A stretch of 42,902 bases of DNA, taken from the NCBI GenBank assembly GCA_963169325.1, contig CAUJEY010000050.1:1-42902 (forward strand), read 5' to 3'. Below the pieces are notes generated by a model. The model searched no databases, was not told the DNA's origin, and saw only the letters and a program-made list of their open reading frames with translations. The stretch comes from Bacteroidota bacterium. GTDB taxonomy: Bacteria > Bacteroidota > Bacteroidia > Chitinophagales > Saprospiraceae. Position numbers and translations under genes: made by a program. This document shows positions 34,980 through 42,902 of this stretch, one piece after another; position 1 is the first letter of the stretch, and each line of letters begins with the position of its first letter.

Positions 34980-36968
34980 ATGCCCACCACAGTTCCGATC
35001 AAATACGCCAAAAAAGGGTTCAAACCCGAAACCCTGCTTCACCTGTACGAACAACTCGTCAAACCCCGCCTCATCGAAGAAAAAATGCTGAACCTGCTGC
35101 GGCAGGGGCGCATATCCAAGTGGTTTAGCGGTATCGGCCAAGAAGCCATTGCCGTGGGCGCCGCCTGCGCGCTGCTGCCCGACGAGGTGATCTTCACCAT
35201 GCACCGCAACCTGGGCGTGTTCACGGCACGGGATATGCCGCTCGACCGGATGTTTTGCCAATGGCAGGGCAAACGCCTCGGCTATACCAAGGCCCGCGAC
35301 CGCTCTTTCCACTTCGGCGCCATGGAACACCATATTGTGGGTATGATCTCGCACCTCGGCCCGCAACTCTCGCTGGCCGCCGGCGTGGCCCTGGCCCACA
35401 AACTCCGGCAGGAAGGCCGCGTTTCGCTCGCTTTTACCGGCGAAGGCGCTACCAGCGAAGGCGAATTCCACGAAGCGCTCAACGTGGCCGCCGTGTGGAA
35501 ACTACCCGTCATTTTTGTGATCGAAAACAACGGATACGGCCTCAGCACCACCGCCAATGAACAATATGCCTGTAAAAACCTGGTGGACCGCGCCATCGGC
35601 TACGGCATGCGCAGCGCCCAAATCGACGGTAACAATATCCTGGAAGTCTATTCCACCATCCAAAAAATAGCGGGCGAACTGCGCGAAAACCCGGAACCCT
35701 TCCTGCTCGAATGTATGACCTTCCGCATGCGCGGCCACGAAGAAGCCAGCGGCACCAAGTACGTACCCAAAGAACTGATGGAAGAATGGGCCAAAAAAGA
35801 CCCGCTGGACAACTACGAACGCTGGCTCCTGGAAACGGGCGTTTTGGATGAAAAACGGCAAAAATCGTTTCGCGAAGCGTATAAAAAGGAGATTCTGGAA
35901 GCCGTGGAGGTGATGTTCAACGAGCCCGAGCCGGTACCTGATACGGCAGAGGAACTACACGATGTATACGCGCCTGCTCTGCCGGCCGTCGAACCGACGG
36001 CGGCTACACGCGACCTGCGTTTCATCGACGGTATCACCGACGGCCTGCGCGAAGCCATGCGCCGCCACCCGGAACTGGTGCTGATGGGACAGGATATTGC
36101 CGACTACGGCGGCGTGTTCAAGATCACACAGGGTTTTGTGGAAGAATTCGGCAAGGCGCGCGTACGCAACACGCCCCTCTGCGAAAGCGCCATCGTCGGT
36201 ATCGGGCTGGGCCTTAGCCTGAAGGGAATAAAAAGTATGGTGGAAATGCAGTTTGCCGATTTCGTTACCTGCGGGTTCAACCAGATTGTCAACAACTTAG
36301 CCAAACTCCACTGGCGCTGGGGCCAAACCGCCGATATGGTGGTGCGTATGCCCGCAGGCGGCGGTACGGGCGCCGGGCCGTTTCACTCCCAGTCGAACGA
36401 GGCCTGGTTCACCCACGTACCCGGCCTGAAAGTAGTGTACCCCAGCACCCCGCACGATGCCAAAGGGCTCCTGCTGGCGGCCTTTGAAGACCCCAACCCG
36501 GTGCTGTATTTCGAACACAAAGCCCTGTACCGCAGCGAAAACGGCCCGGTGCCGGAAGGTTATTACACCGTGGAAATCGGCAAAGCCCGGCAGGTGCGCA
36601 CCGGCAACGACGTGAGTATTATCACCTACGGACTCGGCGTGCGCTGGGCCGAAAAAGCCGTCGCCGACCTGGACCTCGACGCCGACATCGTAGACCTGCG
36701 CTCGCTCGTGCCGCTCGACTACGAGGCCATCGCCGCCTCCGTCAAACGCACCAACCGCGTGCTCATCCTGCACGAAGACACGCTCTTCGGCGGCCTCGGC
36801 GGCGAAATAGCCGCCTGGATTTCCGAACACCTCTTCGAATACCTCGACGCGCCGGTGCTGCGCGCCGCCAGCCTCGATACGCCGGTGCCGTTTGCTATTC
36901 CGCTGGAGCAGAACTTTTTTCCGGTGGAACGGATGAAGGAGCAGTTGCAAAAACTTATAGCGTATTAG
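34980..36968 (+). CDS. 2-oxoacid dehydrogenase E1, fused alpha and beta subunits
   Basis: 662 residues from the ATG at 34980 (MPTTVPIKYAKKGFKPE); farther upstream the frame only reads the 15-base tandem repeat. The alpha half (1-330) has the thiamine-diphosphate motif GEG (154-156) to ENN (182-184). The beta half (about 350-662) is transketolase-like (MGQDIADYGGVFKITQGF; AGGGTGAGPFHSQ). Bacteroidota often carry this fusion as pyruvate or branched-chain 2-oxoacid dehydrogenase E1; the alpha half looks closer to the branched-chain type, but substrate choice is not certain. E2 and E3 genes are not nearby. Confidence 0.93.
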   Translation: MPTTVPIKYAKKGFKPETLLHLYEQLVKPRLIEEKMLNLLRQGRISKWFSGIGQEAIAVGAACALLPDEVIFTMHRNLGVFTARDMPLDRMFCQWQGKRLGYTKARDRSFHFGAMEHHIVGMISHLGPQLSLAAGVALAHKLRQEGRVSLAFTGEGATSEGEFHEALNVAAVWKLPVIFVIENNGYGLSTTANEQYACKNLVDRAIGYGMRSAQIDGNNILEVYSTIQKIAGELRENPEPFLLECMTFRMRGHEEASGTKYVPKELMEEWAKKDPLDNYERWLLETGVLDEKRQKSFREAYKKEILEAVEVMFNEPEPVPDTAEELHDVYAPALPAVEPTAATRDLRFIDGITDGLREAMRRHPELVLMGQDIADYGGVFKITQGFVEEFGKARVRNTPLCESAIVGIGLGLSLKGIKSMVEMQFADFVTCGFNQIVNNLAKLHWRWGQTADMVVRMPAGGGTGAGPFHSQSNEAWFTHVPGLKVVYPSTPHDAKGLLLAAFEDPNPVLYFEHKALYRSENGPVPEGYYTVEIGKARQVRTGNDVSIITYGLGVRWAEKAVADLDLDADIVDLRSLVPLDYEAIAASVKRTNRVLILHEDTLFGGLGGEIAAWISEHLFEYLDAPVLRAASLDTPVPFAIPLEQNFFPVERMKEQLQKLIAY

Positions 36969-37000
36969 AACTGAGGTTACAGGACATATTTCTCCCAAAA

Positions 37001-37032
37001 TTTGTTCTCCTTCATTTTCCGGCCTATTTTTG
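37001..37032 (+). promoter_or_regulatory. Bacteroidota-type promoter for the Uma2 gene
   Basis: TTTG at 37001-37004, 20 bases of spacer, then TATTTTTG at 37025-37032, matching the -33 TTTG and -7 TAnnTTTG consensus. The predicted start of transcription is only about 10 bases before the ATG at 37050, giving a very short leader. Confidence 0.75.
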
Positions 37033-37049
37033 TCTAAAATTCAATAAAC

Positions 37050-37625
37050 ATGACTACGGCGCCTGATACAGCTGAAAAACTATATACGGTGGAACAATGG
37101 CTGGAATTTGAAAAAACAGCCGAAGTCCGCCATGAATATTACTTTGGAAAACTTATCCCTATGGCCGGAGAAGCAAAGCGGGCAAATCGCATCGCCAACA
37201 ACTTAATAAAACAACTGGACGATCATCTTTATGAACGTGGTTTCGAGATATTCGACCACGATATTAAGGCCGAAGTGGTGCCGAACGGTGTCTATCGATA
37301 TCCCGACCTTGTTGTAGCGCCCGTTGTGGATGACGAACACGATTACATCGTAAAACATCCTGTATTAATGGCCGAAGTAACCTCCGACCAATCCGGCCAA
37401 CGCGATCGCATTAAAAAACGCAAAGAGTATTTAGCCATCCCATCACTTTGGTACTACCTCGTAGCAGATCAGGATGAAATGCTCGTGGAGCTGCATATCC
37501 GGGGTGAAGGCAATCGTTGGGAAACCCAGTATTTTACCGAGCCGGACGATATGATACGACTGTCCCGTTTCGAGCTGGAATTTCCGTTAAAAGCCGTCTA
37601 TATGCGATTGAAAATGCCGCTCTGA
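37050..37625 (+). CDS. Uma2-family (DUF820) PD-(D/E)XK-like endonuclease
   Basis: 191 residues. It has the Uma2 layout: YTVEQWLEFEKTAEVRHEYYFGKLIPMAG at the start, YRYPDLVVAPV with the metal-binding Asp, and HPVLMAEVTSDQSGQRDRIKKRKEY, with the E-x-x-S-x2-S/T-x2-D-R-x2-K-x3-Y pattern. These folds are restriction-nuclease-like. Many copies occur in cyanobacteria and Bacteroidota, and their biological role is unsettled. It stands alone with its own promoter and converges with the anti-sigma-like gene 4 bases away. Confidence 0.93.
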   Translation: MTTAPDTAEKLYTVEQWLEFEKTAEVRHEYYFGKLIPMAGEAKRANRIANNLIKQLDDHLYERGFEIFDHDIKAEVVPNGVYRYPDLVVAPVVDDEHDYIVKHPVLMAEVTSDQSGQRDRIKKRKEYLAIPSLWYYLVADQDEMLVELHIRGEGNRWETQYFTEPDDMIRLSRFELEFPLKAVYMRLKMPL

Positions 37626-37629
37626 TTTT

Positions 37630-38232
37630 TTACCAAAATAAATGTTTCTTCGTCTTCTTTACCGGTTTCGTTTCTTGTACTGCGGAATCACCAGGCACAG
37701 CCGGCAAATTACGGGTCACTATAGAATCAGCGACAGCCGGCCGGGCCAATTCGCCGGAACCCGTTAATTCAGATTCCTGCTTTTGAGCCCCAGGCGCGCT
37801 GATAGCCGGCAAGGCAACATCCTGTTCGGGCATTAAACCATTAGCCGGTTCTGCAACTTTTCCAGTCACCGGTTTTGGCAATTCCTTTTCCGCTTTTGGC
37901 GCAACGGATTGAAAGTCAGACGGCGCTTCAGACGCAGGATAACGGGAACCACCGTTTTCCGCTGCGCTGCTGCCCGCCGTTTGCCAGATTAACCAAAAAG
38001 CAGTAATCACGGCCAATATCCAGATACCCGGCGCCCACCAGCCTTTTCCACCGCGAAAACGGGTTTTGCGCGGAGCAGACTCCTGGACCATTCCTCCCGG
38101 CGTACCGGGTGTTTCCGCCGCATCCAGCATGGCGGCTAATTGACTCCAGTGCCGGTCGTCAAAAGTCACCGGGATTTCGGCTTCATGCTGCCGGAAATAC
38201 TCGTCGACCGGCGATTGTTCGTTCGATTTCAT
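37630..38232 (-). CDS. Putative anti-sigma factor, single-pass membrane protein
   Basis: 200 residues from the ATG at 38230-38232, which overlaps the sigma gene stop as ATGA. The cytoplasmic N-terminus (VDEYFRQHEAEIPVTFDDRHWSQLAAML) has the short helical segment seen in Bacteroidota anti-sigma-like proteins. One membrane helix lies at about 72-90 (GIWILAVITAFWLIWQTAG), followed by a Pro/Ala/Glu-rich periplasmic tail. No zinc-finger motif is present. The role comes mainly from translational coupling with the ECF sigma factor. Confidence 0.75.
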   Translation of the reverse strand: MKSNEQSPVDEYFRQHEAEIPVTFDDRHWSQLAAMLDAAETPGTPGGMVQESAPRKTRFRGGKGWWAPGIWILAVITAFWLIWQTAGSSAAENGGSRYPASEAPSDFQSVAPKAEKELPKPVTGKVAEPANGLMPEQDVALPAISAPGAQKQESELTGSGELARPAVADSIVTRNLPAVPGDSAVQETKPVKKTKKHLFW

Positions 38233-38765
38233 AATGCGGCAGCGATTTTTAATTGTTGTTGTAAAATCTGACGGGCATAGTGCAGGTGCCATTTGGAATT
38301 GCCCTCCGTGATGCCGAGCATTTCACCGATTTCCCGGTGGGAATATCCTTCCATGGCAAACAGATTAAATACGGAGGCCGTGGTAAACGGCAGTTGTTGG
38401 AGCATTTGCAGCAGATCGTGCCGAACCAATTCCTGATCGGGTAACGATTGGCCTGGCACCTCGCCGGCATTTTCCACCGGTTCGTGATACCGGAACCGGC
38501 TGTTGGACCGCACGTAATCCACCGCGGCATTTACCACGATCCGTTTCATCCAGCCGGCGAAATTACCATCCCCGCGATACTGATCGATGCGCGTGAGAAT
38601 ATTGAAAAACGCCTTATTCAGGATGTCTGCCGCGTCGCTGCGGTTTCCGGCATAGCGCAGGCACAGGCGCAGGTACGGCTCGTAACAAAGCCGGTACAGC
38701 TGCTCCTGTGCCGCGCGCTCCTTTCGCCGGCAACCTTCGAGTATGTCTTCTGGTACGCTTAGCAT
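38229..38765 (-). CDS. ECF-type RNA polymerase sigma factor
   Basis: 178 residues. The ATG at 38765 (MLSVPEDILEGC) is preferred over an upstream in-frame ATG that overlaps the preceding gene. Region 2: YLRLCLRYAGNRSDAADILNKAFFNILTRI, then GWMKRIVVNAAVDYVR. Region 4: LPFTTASVFNLFAMEGYSHREIGEMLGITEGN, then WHLHYARQIL. It is a standard ECF sigma, directing RNA polymerase to a regulon that is not visible here. It overlaps by 4 bases with the putative anti-sigma gene and follows the envelope protein gene by 16 bases. Confidence 0.95.
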   Translation of the reverse strand: MLSVPEDILEGCRRKERAAQEQLYRLCYEPYLRLCLRYAGNRSDAADILNKAFFNILTRIDQYRGDGNFAGWMKRIVVNAAVDYVRSNSRFRYHEPVENAGEVPGQSLPDQELVRHDLLQMLQQLPFTTASVFNLFAMEGYSHREIGEMLGITEGNSKWHLHYARQILQQQLKIAAAL

Positions 38766-38781
38766 GCGCGAATGGGTTATT

Positions 38782-39576
38782 TTAAAAGAACACAGCACTT
38801 TTGATCTGGAAAACATTCCAGGATTTCTTCCGCAGTTTTTTGTCGGTTTCTACATCTCGCAGTTTGCTGGTTTGATATAAATACCCGAGATCGAGCCAAA
38901 TACCGGCATTCCGCAACACATTTACCCGGAACCGCAACCCGGTGTTAAAATAAAACCCATTGCCGTACTTCACGTTGACCTGGGCTATTTCGTCAAAATA
39001 ATTGCTGCCCAAATTGACCGAATAACCCAGGTCTAAAAACCCAAGCGTGCCCAGGCGCCCTTTCCCGCCTGAAGTGATTTCGTAACTGCTGTGATACACG
39101 ATCGGCATTGTATTGACGCCATTGCCGTTCTGAGCGCCCAGCAAATGGAGTCCTATACCCGCCCAGGCCCGCTCCTCGGGAAAGTGTTTTTGAATAATGG
39201 CGCCAAATCCGAGCACCGAGTAATCGCCGCCGCCGGTCGAAACCTGCAAGGCCACCGACAAGGGATTGGTATTGAACCCGCGCGACGGAGCAGTCGTTTG
39301 TACCGTTGGCGTTGTTGTGGATGCCCCCGCAACCGGCGCTGCTTTGGTGATCCGGTCAATCGAATCCATGGCAAACGTCAACGTATCTGCTTCAACCGTG
39401 CGCCATAACCGGATCGATTCCCCGGGTTTTTGTTCGATAATAATGCCCAGATGGGTCTGGCCCGATTTAAGGTGTACCACATCTGTTCCAACCGGATTTG
39501 TCTGGGCAGATGCGGCGCAAAAAACAGTTGCCTGGAAAAACAGCAACAGGATGGCTTTTTCAATAAGATTTTTCAT
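38782..39576 (-). CDS. Predicted outer-membrane or periplasmic beta-rich protein, unknown
   Basis: 264 residues from the ATG at 39576, with a signal peptide (MKNLIEKAILLLFFQATVFCAASAQ). Residues 30-75 (VVHLKSGQTHLGIIIEQKPG through SIDRITK) form a short beta domain that I recall from other Bacteroidota envelope proteins. After a Thr/Pro linker, the C-terminal 170 residues show alternating strands (LSVALQVSTGGGDYSVLGFG; NVKYGNGFYFNTGLRFRVN), as in an eight-strand barrel. It is the first gene of a unit with the sigma and anti-sigma genes and may be the sensed component. Confidence 0.7.
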   Translation of the reverse strand: MKNLIEKAILLLFFQATVFCAASAQTNPVGTDVVHLKSGQTHLGIIIEQKPGESIRLWRTVEADTLTFAMDSIDRITKAAPVAGASTTTPTVQTTAPSRGFNTNPLSVALQVSTGGGDYSVLGFGAIIQKHFPEERAWAGIGLHLLGAQNGNGVNTMPIVYHSSYEITSGGKGRLGTLGFLDLGYSVNLGSNYFDEIAQVNVKYGNGFYFNTGLRFRVNVLRNAGIWLDLGYLYQTSKLRDVETDKKLRKKSWNVFQIKSAVFF

Positions 39577-39662
39577 AGCTAAAAGTTTTGTTGTCGTTGG
39601 TGCGTTGAACCGGCAATCCCCGGGTAAGGCCGGTATTTGCACTAAGGACGAGCGGCTCTGGG

Positions 39663-39694
39663 CAAAGGTTAGATGGCCTGGAAAAAAATTTCAA
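39663..39694 (-). promoter_or_regulatory. Candidate promoter of the envelope protein-sigma-anti-sigma operon
   Basis: On the minus strand TTG (39694-39692), 19 bases, then TAACCTTTG (39671-39663), close to the Bacteroidota -33/-7 pattern with one extra base in the -7 box. It lies about 87 bases before the ATG at 39576. Confidence 0.45.
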
Positions 39695-39703
39695 GCGTTG
39701 TGA

Positions 39704-42109
39704 TTAATCTTCCGTCCGTAACAGTTTAGCTTGTCCCAAAATCTTCCCGGCGACACTGAATTGCCCGACATAAAGGCCCGGTGACAAACCCGGCATTTGA
39801 AACCTGCGCAGCATACTTGCGTCGGAAATATCTTCCCCTTGCCATACAAGCCGCCCCAGCATATCGAAAAGCGCCAATTCAACCGGACCGGCAACTTCAT
39901 CGGGCGTCTCCAGGTTTATTACGGCAGAAAAGGGATTTGGAAATACTTTTAATAATTCCTGCCCGGGCTGTTCCGCTACCGGTACGGTAAACCATACCTC
40001 AATCTCCCCGTAAATAGTATCCCTGCCATAATCGTTCATGGCAATCAAAAATATCGGGTACAACCCCGTATCTGCATAAATATGCTCCGGCTCAAAATCT
40101 GTGGAAGTTTGCCCGTCGCCGAAACCCCATAAAAAACTGTCGGCACAAAAAGAATGATTATAAAACTGAATCACATTTCCGTTCTGGTCATAAGTACCGA
40201 AAGCTCTCGGCAGCGGATCAACCTCAAAATAAACCGAATCGCTATAAATTCCGCAACCCGGCGCCGCAACCTCCAGAAAATAGGTAATCGATTCGGTCGG
40301 CGCCGCTACCGGATTGGCCGAATGAACGGACGACAAACCATCCGGCGGCGACCAGAAAAATGTAGCGCCTGCATGGGTACGCGGCGTTAAAAAAGTGCTT
40401 TGTCCGCATAAAACGGATACCGTATCCGGCAAATCGGCCTGGTAGGGCACGATTTGTACCCACAAGGTATCGGACCATCCACTCAGGGAATCGGTTAGTA
40501 CATAGCGCGTGTCGGACACCGGTTTGGCCAAAGGGCGCCCCCCCCGGGGGTTATCCAATCCTTGCTCCGGCGTCCATTGCCATTTCCCGGAAGCCGGTAT
40601 CCCGCAGAGCGACAACCGGATCGCGTCGCCGCAAGGTATTTCGATAGTATCTCCGGAATGAATACACAGTTCATACGCGCCTAAGGTAGGGGGGGAAGGA
40701 CGCAGACGTCCGTCAAAATCCACCCCGATTGTCGGCGAAATCCAGGTGCATTTTCCGATGAGCAAGGGATTCCGGGGGCGCAAATTGGTCGAATCCGGGT
40801 AATCCGGCGGGATAAAAAAAGGTTTTTGATCATACTTCCCGCCTGAAGGGTAATAATTATTGCCTGATATGTAATTGTCTCCCGAGTAAATACGGCCATC
40901 TCCTTCTATTTCGCGGGAGAAATTATTATTGACAATATGACTGGTATATGAAGTAAAATCGAATATCACGTTCGGGCCAAAGTTATTGTTCATGATTTGC
41001 ACAGTATGACAAATAGCGATACCACAATATAGATGAAACAGGTTGGCGATCACCTTGGAATTATCGCAGAAAGCCAGGTCCATATCATCCCTGAACTCAT
41101 TTCGCTGGAGCGTCAGGTCGTTGCAAAAGCCAAAACTGGCAAAATTTCCCACCCGGTTCTGGCGAAACACCGTGTTGTTGCTGTGGCTCATGTTCACCTG
41201 TCCGTCGAACCGGTTGCGGGACACCACACCGGCGCGCATCATTACGGGGCAGGCGAAATAGTTGCTGTCGAGCAATTCCACATAATTGAAATCACAACTT
41301 TGAACGGATAAAAAGCGGTTTCCTTTGGCGAATTTGACGACGGAGCCAAAATCCGTCTCCTCCTCCAGTACATTACCTTGCAGGTACATGGCGTCGCAAA
41401 ACGAGATATATACTTTTTGGGCAATGACATTGTCGTTCAACGTCAGTGTTCCCTGATACCGGCTTTGCAACGAATAGGGGCCGGTACTGTTCAGCCGGCA
41501 GCCCGAAACGATCGTATGCCCTTTTCCGCCGGTGGTATTGAAGCAGATTGCGGTGCCCGTTATCGTAGTATTCATCAGGCGGCAAACGGTATTGCCACCG
41601 TCAAAACGGTGGGTAAATTTTACGGCGGCGTGGTCACTGCCGCCGGCTGTGGGGCCGTTAAATTGGAAATAGCAATGATTTATGGAGATTTCATCGCAAA
41701 ATTCCGCCCAAAAGGCCGATGCCTGCGTACTGCTGGAGCTGGGTTTTATGGTCAAATATTGAAATGTGAAATGCCGCTGGTCACGCAGGCGAATGAGGGG
41801 CAGTGAGCCGCTGCTAAGTATCACCGAAGTGGAGTCGGCGTTTTCTGCCTGAAAAATGACGTTGTTTTGTGCGCTCAGGCCCTGAACGGCGTTTAGCAGT
41901 ACCATACCGCCATAAGTGCCCGGACGAAAATTAAACACAACCGGACCACCCACACCATGTTGCGCCAAGGCAGTCGCTGCACCCTGTGTGTTGGTGAAAT
42001 CTGGCGATACTCCGCCAATGGTATAGGTTCCGGAAAGTGGTTGGCCCGATAGGCGGACAGGCAAAAAAGTTGCAACAAGGAGGAGGAGGAGGAGGGTAGT
42101 ATATTTCAT
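39704..42109 (-). CDS. T9SS protein with parallel beta-helix and PKD-like domain
   Basis: 801 residues with a signal peptide (MKYTTLLLLLLVATFLPVRLSG). Residues 60-480 form a right-handed parallel beta-helix with many Asn ladders (SRNRFDGQVNMSHSNNTVFRQNRV; IVNNNF), as in pectate-lyase-like adhesins or polysaccharide lyases. An Ig/PKD-like region follows (about 490-715; SFLWGFGDGQTSTDFEPEHIY). The end is a T9SS sorting domain (VFPNPFSAVINLETPDEV). No clear lyase catalytic triad is visible, so a binding or structural surface role is as likely as catalysis. Confidence 0.9.
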   Translation of the reverse strand: MKYTTLLLLLLVATFLPVRLSGQPLSGTYTIGGVSPDFTNTQGAATALAQHGVGGPVVFNFRPGTYGGMVLLNAVQGLSAQNNVIFQAENADSTSVILSSGSLPLIRLRDQRHFTFQYLTIKPSSSSTQASAFWAEFCDEISINHCYFQFNGPTAGGSDHAAVKFTHRFDGGNTVCRLMNTTITGTAICFNTTGGKGHTIVSGCRLNSTGPYSLQSRYQGTLTLNDNVIAQKVYISFCDAMYLQGNVLEEETDFGSVVKFAKGNRFLSVQSCDFNYVELLDSNYFACPVMMRAGVVSRNRFDGQVNMSHSNNTVFRQNRVGNFASFGFCNDLTLQRNEFRDDMDLAFCDNSKVIANLFHLYCGIAICHTVQIMNNNFGPNVIFDFTSYTSHIVNNNFSREIEGDGRIYSGDNYISGNNYYPSGGKYDQKPFFIPPDYPDSTNLRPRNPLLIGKCTWISPTIGVDFDGRLRPSPPTLGAYELCIHSGDTIEIPCGDAIRLSLCGIPASGKWQWTPEQGLDNPRGGRPLAKPVSDTRYVLTDSLSGWSDTLWVQIVPYQADLPDTVSVLCGQSTFLTPRTHAGATFFWSPPDGLSSVHSANPVAAPTESITYFLEVAAPGCGIYSDSVYFEVDPLPRAFGTYDQNGNVIQFYNHSFCADSFLWGFGDGQTSTDFEPEHIYADTGLYPIFLIAMNDYGRDTIYGEIEVWFTVPVAEQPGQELLKVFPNPFSAVINLETPDEVAGPVELALFDMLGRLVWQGEDISDASMLRRFQMPGLSPGLYVGQFSVAGKILGQAKLLRTED

Positions 42110-42230
42110 CGTGTGCTAATTTTTGGGACACAATTTATTCCTTTCTTCCATTACCGGCATACCGGGTCCGTTGAAGCGTTAAAACACGACAAATTTTTAA
42201 CCGCCAAAGCAATACAGCTTGGTACCTGCT

Positions 42231-42599
42231 CTACCACGTATTTTCCAAATCTTTCGGCGCATACGTGTGATTCCGCTCTGCATAATAACTCTCCTCCTTC
42301 TGTTTTTTGCGCAGCAAAAAAGAAGACGAACCGAAGCGGCGTGCCAGCAAGGCCATCGGAGTCAGAATCACATAAAACACTACGGACAACAATACCCGCC
42401 CGTTGAACCAGCCCAGGCCCTGGGCCAGCAACATCCAGCCGGCGTGTATTTTTGCCGTCAGCCAGGGCGAAAAAACGCCGGCAAGCGCCACAGCCAACGC
42501 CCCGCGCAACAGCCAGGGGTGGTGTAGCCAAAAAAACAACGCCAGCAAACCCGCCGTGATGACGACGATGGTTTCCAGCGATTTCGTGCGGTTTTCCAT
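42231..42599 (-). CDS. SxtJ-family membrane protein
   Basis: 122 residues with about three hydrophobic helices (TIVVITAGLLALFFWL; LLRGALAVALAGVFSPWL; VLLSVVFYVILTPMALLARRFG), a KPxxR-like basic loop and a charged tail (KKQKEESYYAERNHTYAPKDLENTW). The Y-x5-HTYxxKDLENxW ending is the hallmark I associate with the SxtJ family, first named in the saxitoxin cluster. In other genomes it sits with a DUF5989 protein and a carbamoyltransferase. Here the DUF5989 gene is 1 base upstream. The function is unknown. Confidence 0.8.
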   Translation of the reverse strand: MENRTKSLETIVVITAGLLALFFWLHHPWLLRGALAVALAGVFSPWLTAKIHAGWMLLAQGLGWFNGRVLLSVVFYVILTPMALLARRFGSSSFLLRKKQKEESYYAERNHTYAPKDLENTW

Positions 42600-42600
42600 G

Positions 42601-42750
42601 TTAGAACAGGGTGTAAATGAACGGCGCGATAGCGCTGCCGCCGCCGATGACCAGCAATACGCCCAACAACAGCAGCACGAGCACCACCGGCGCCAGCCAC
42701 CATTTTTTACGGGCTTTCATAAATTGAAACAGTTCGCGTAAGAATTCCAT
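42601..42750 (-). CDS. DUF5989-like 49-residue membrane microprotein
   Basis: ATG at 42748-42750, stop at 42601-42603, 49 residues: MEFLRELFQFMKARKKWWL, then one hydrophobic helix APVVLVLLLLGVLLVIGG and GSAIAPFIYTLF. The pattern FxWxRKKWWLxP-hydrophobic-GSAxAPFIYTLF matches the small DUF5989/SxtK-type proteins found next to SxtJ. It is 1 base upstream of the SxtJ-like gene, so they are co-translated. Any carbamoyltransferase partner would lie beyond the window. Confidence 0.85.
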   Translation of the reverse strand: MEFLRELFQFMKARKKWWLAPVVLVLLLLGVLLVIGGGSAIAPFIYTLF

Positions 42751-42755
42751 ATTTT

Positions 42756-42825
42756 CGGTGGACGGTGGACGGTGGACGGTGGACGGTGGACAGTAGACGG
42801 TGGACGGTAGACGGTGGACGGTGGA
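42756..42825. repeat. 7-bp tandem repeat, ten units, with inverted partner to window end
   Basis: Ten units of CGGTGGA (two as CGGTAGA or CAGTAGA) run from 42756 to 42825. Reverse-complement units (TCCACCG/TCTACCG) fill about 42870-42902 and run out of the window. The repeat starts 6 bases upstream of the DUF5989 start codon. Confidence 0.9.
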
Positions 42826-42902
42826 TGCCGCAACGATTTAGCGCCGTAGGCGTTATATGAAACCGTCCCCCGTCCACCGTCTACCGTCCACCGTCCACCG
42901 TC

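Noticed and set aside
39704-42109. Pectate lyase function for the beta-helix protein
   Set aside because: The beta-helix is clear, but I cannot identify the catalytic Arg or Ca-binding Asp pattern, so only the fold is called.
42756-42902. Possible CRISPR array or direct-repeat origin
   Set aside because: The 7-base units are contiguous and partly inverted; no DnaA boxes or replication gene are nearby.

Overview
The window looks like chromosome of a Bacteroidota bacterium, most likely from the Saprospiria (Haliscomenobacter/Lewinella-like). This is inferred from several things. At least four secreted proteins end in type IX secretion (T9SS) sorting domains. The dehydrogenase E1 gene is an alpha/beta fusion. 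A WD40-caspase protein and TonB receptors with a carboxypeptidase-regulatory N-terminus are present. One promoter matches the Bacteroidota TTTG-N20-TAnnTTTG pattern. Base composition is moderately GC-rich. I see no rRNA, tRNA, CRISPR array or transposase gene.

Layout. 1-11.0 kb: the end of a large T9SS protein, a NarL-type response regulator and a TPR-type histidine kinase, a secreted NTF2-like protein, and a 1759-residue mosaic T9SS protein. The last 1.24 kb of that gene is a colinear copy of the first gene in the window. The two-component operon is bracketed by two similar palindromes (1694-1711, 4680-4695) that could be its operators. 11.2-18.8 kb: an envelope cluster of a Cys-motif membrane protein, a small membrane protein, a WD40 T9SS protein, a YHS lipoprotein, a TonB receptor and two DJ-1/PfpI proteins, the second fused to a heavy-metal-binding domain. 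It reads as a metal or metal-chelate handling locus. 19.1-25.0 kb: a WD40-caspase protein divergent from an M1-type metallopeptidase. 25.1-28.6 kb: an ABC exporter with an inactivated C39 domain plus a HlyD adaptor, with no visible cargo gene. 29.2-32.2 kb: two Hsp20 genes, a sigma-like/transmembrane/TPR fusion and rsmG. 32.5-37.6 kb: an FnIII lipoprotein, an SPFH lipoprotein, the E1 fusion and a Uma2 nuclease. 37.6-39.6 kb (minus strand): an envelope protein, an ECF sigma factor and a putative anti-sigma. 39.7-42.8 kb (minus strand): a beta-helix T9SS protein, then a DUF5989 microprotein and an SxtJ-like membrane protein.

The most distinctive non-coding trait is the density of long inverted repeats (foldback elements) in the intergenic regions. 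Two of these loci are nested, with one foldback inside another (28630-29005 and 34557-34813). One palindrome forms the 3' end of a coding frame (11611-11771). Short tandem repeats sit directly upstream of the E1 gene (15 bp x 5) and the DUF5989 gene (7 bp x 10).

Starts were chosen by reading upstream bases, signal peptides and domain boundaries. Domain calls come from visible motifs, not database searches.
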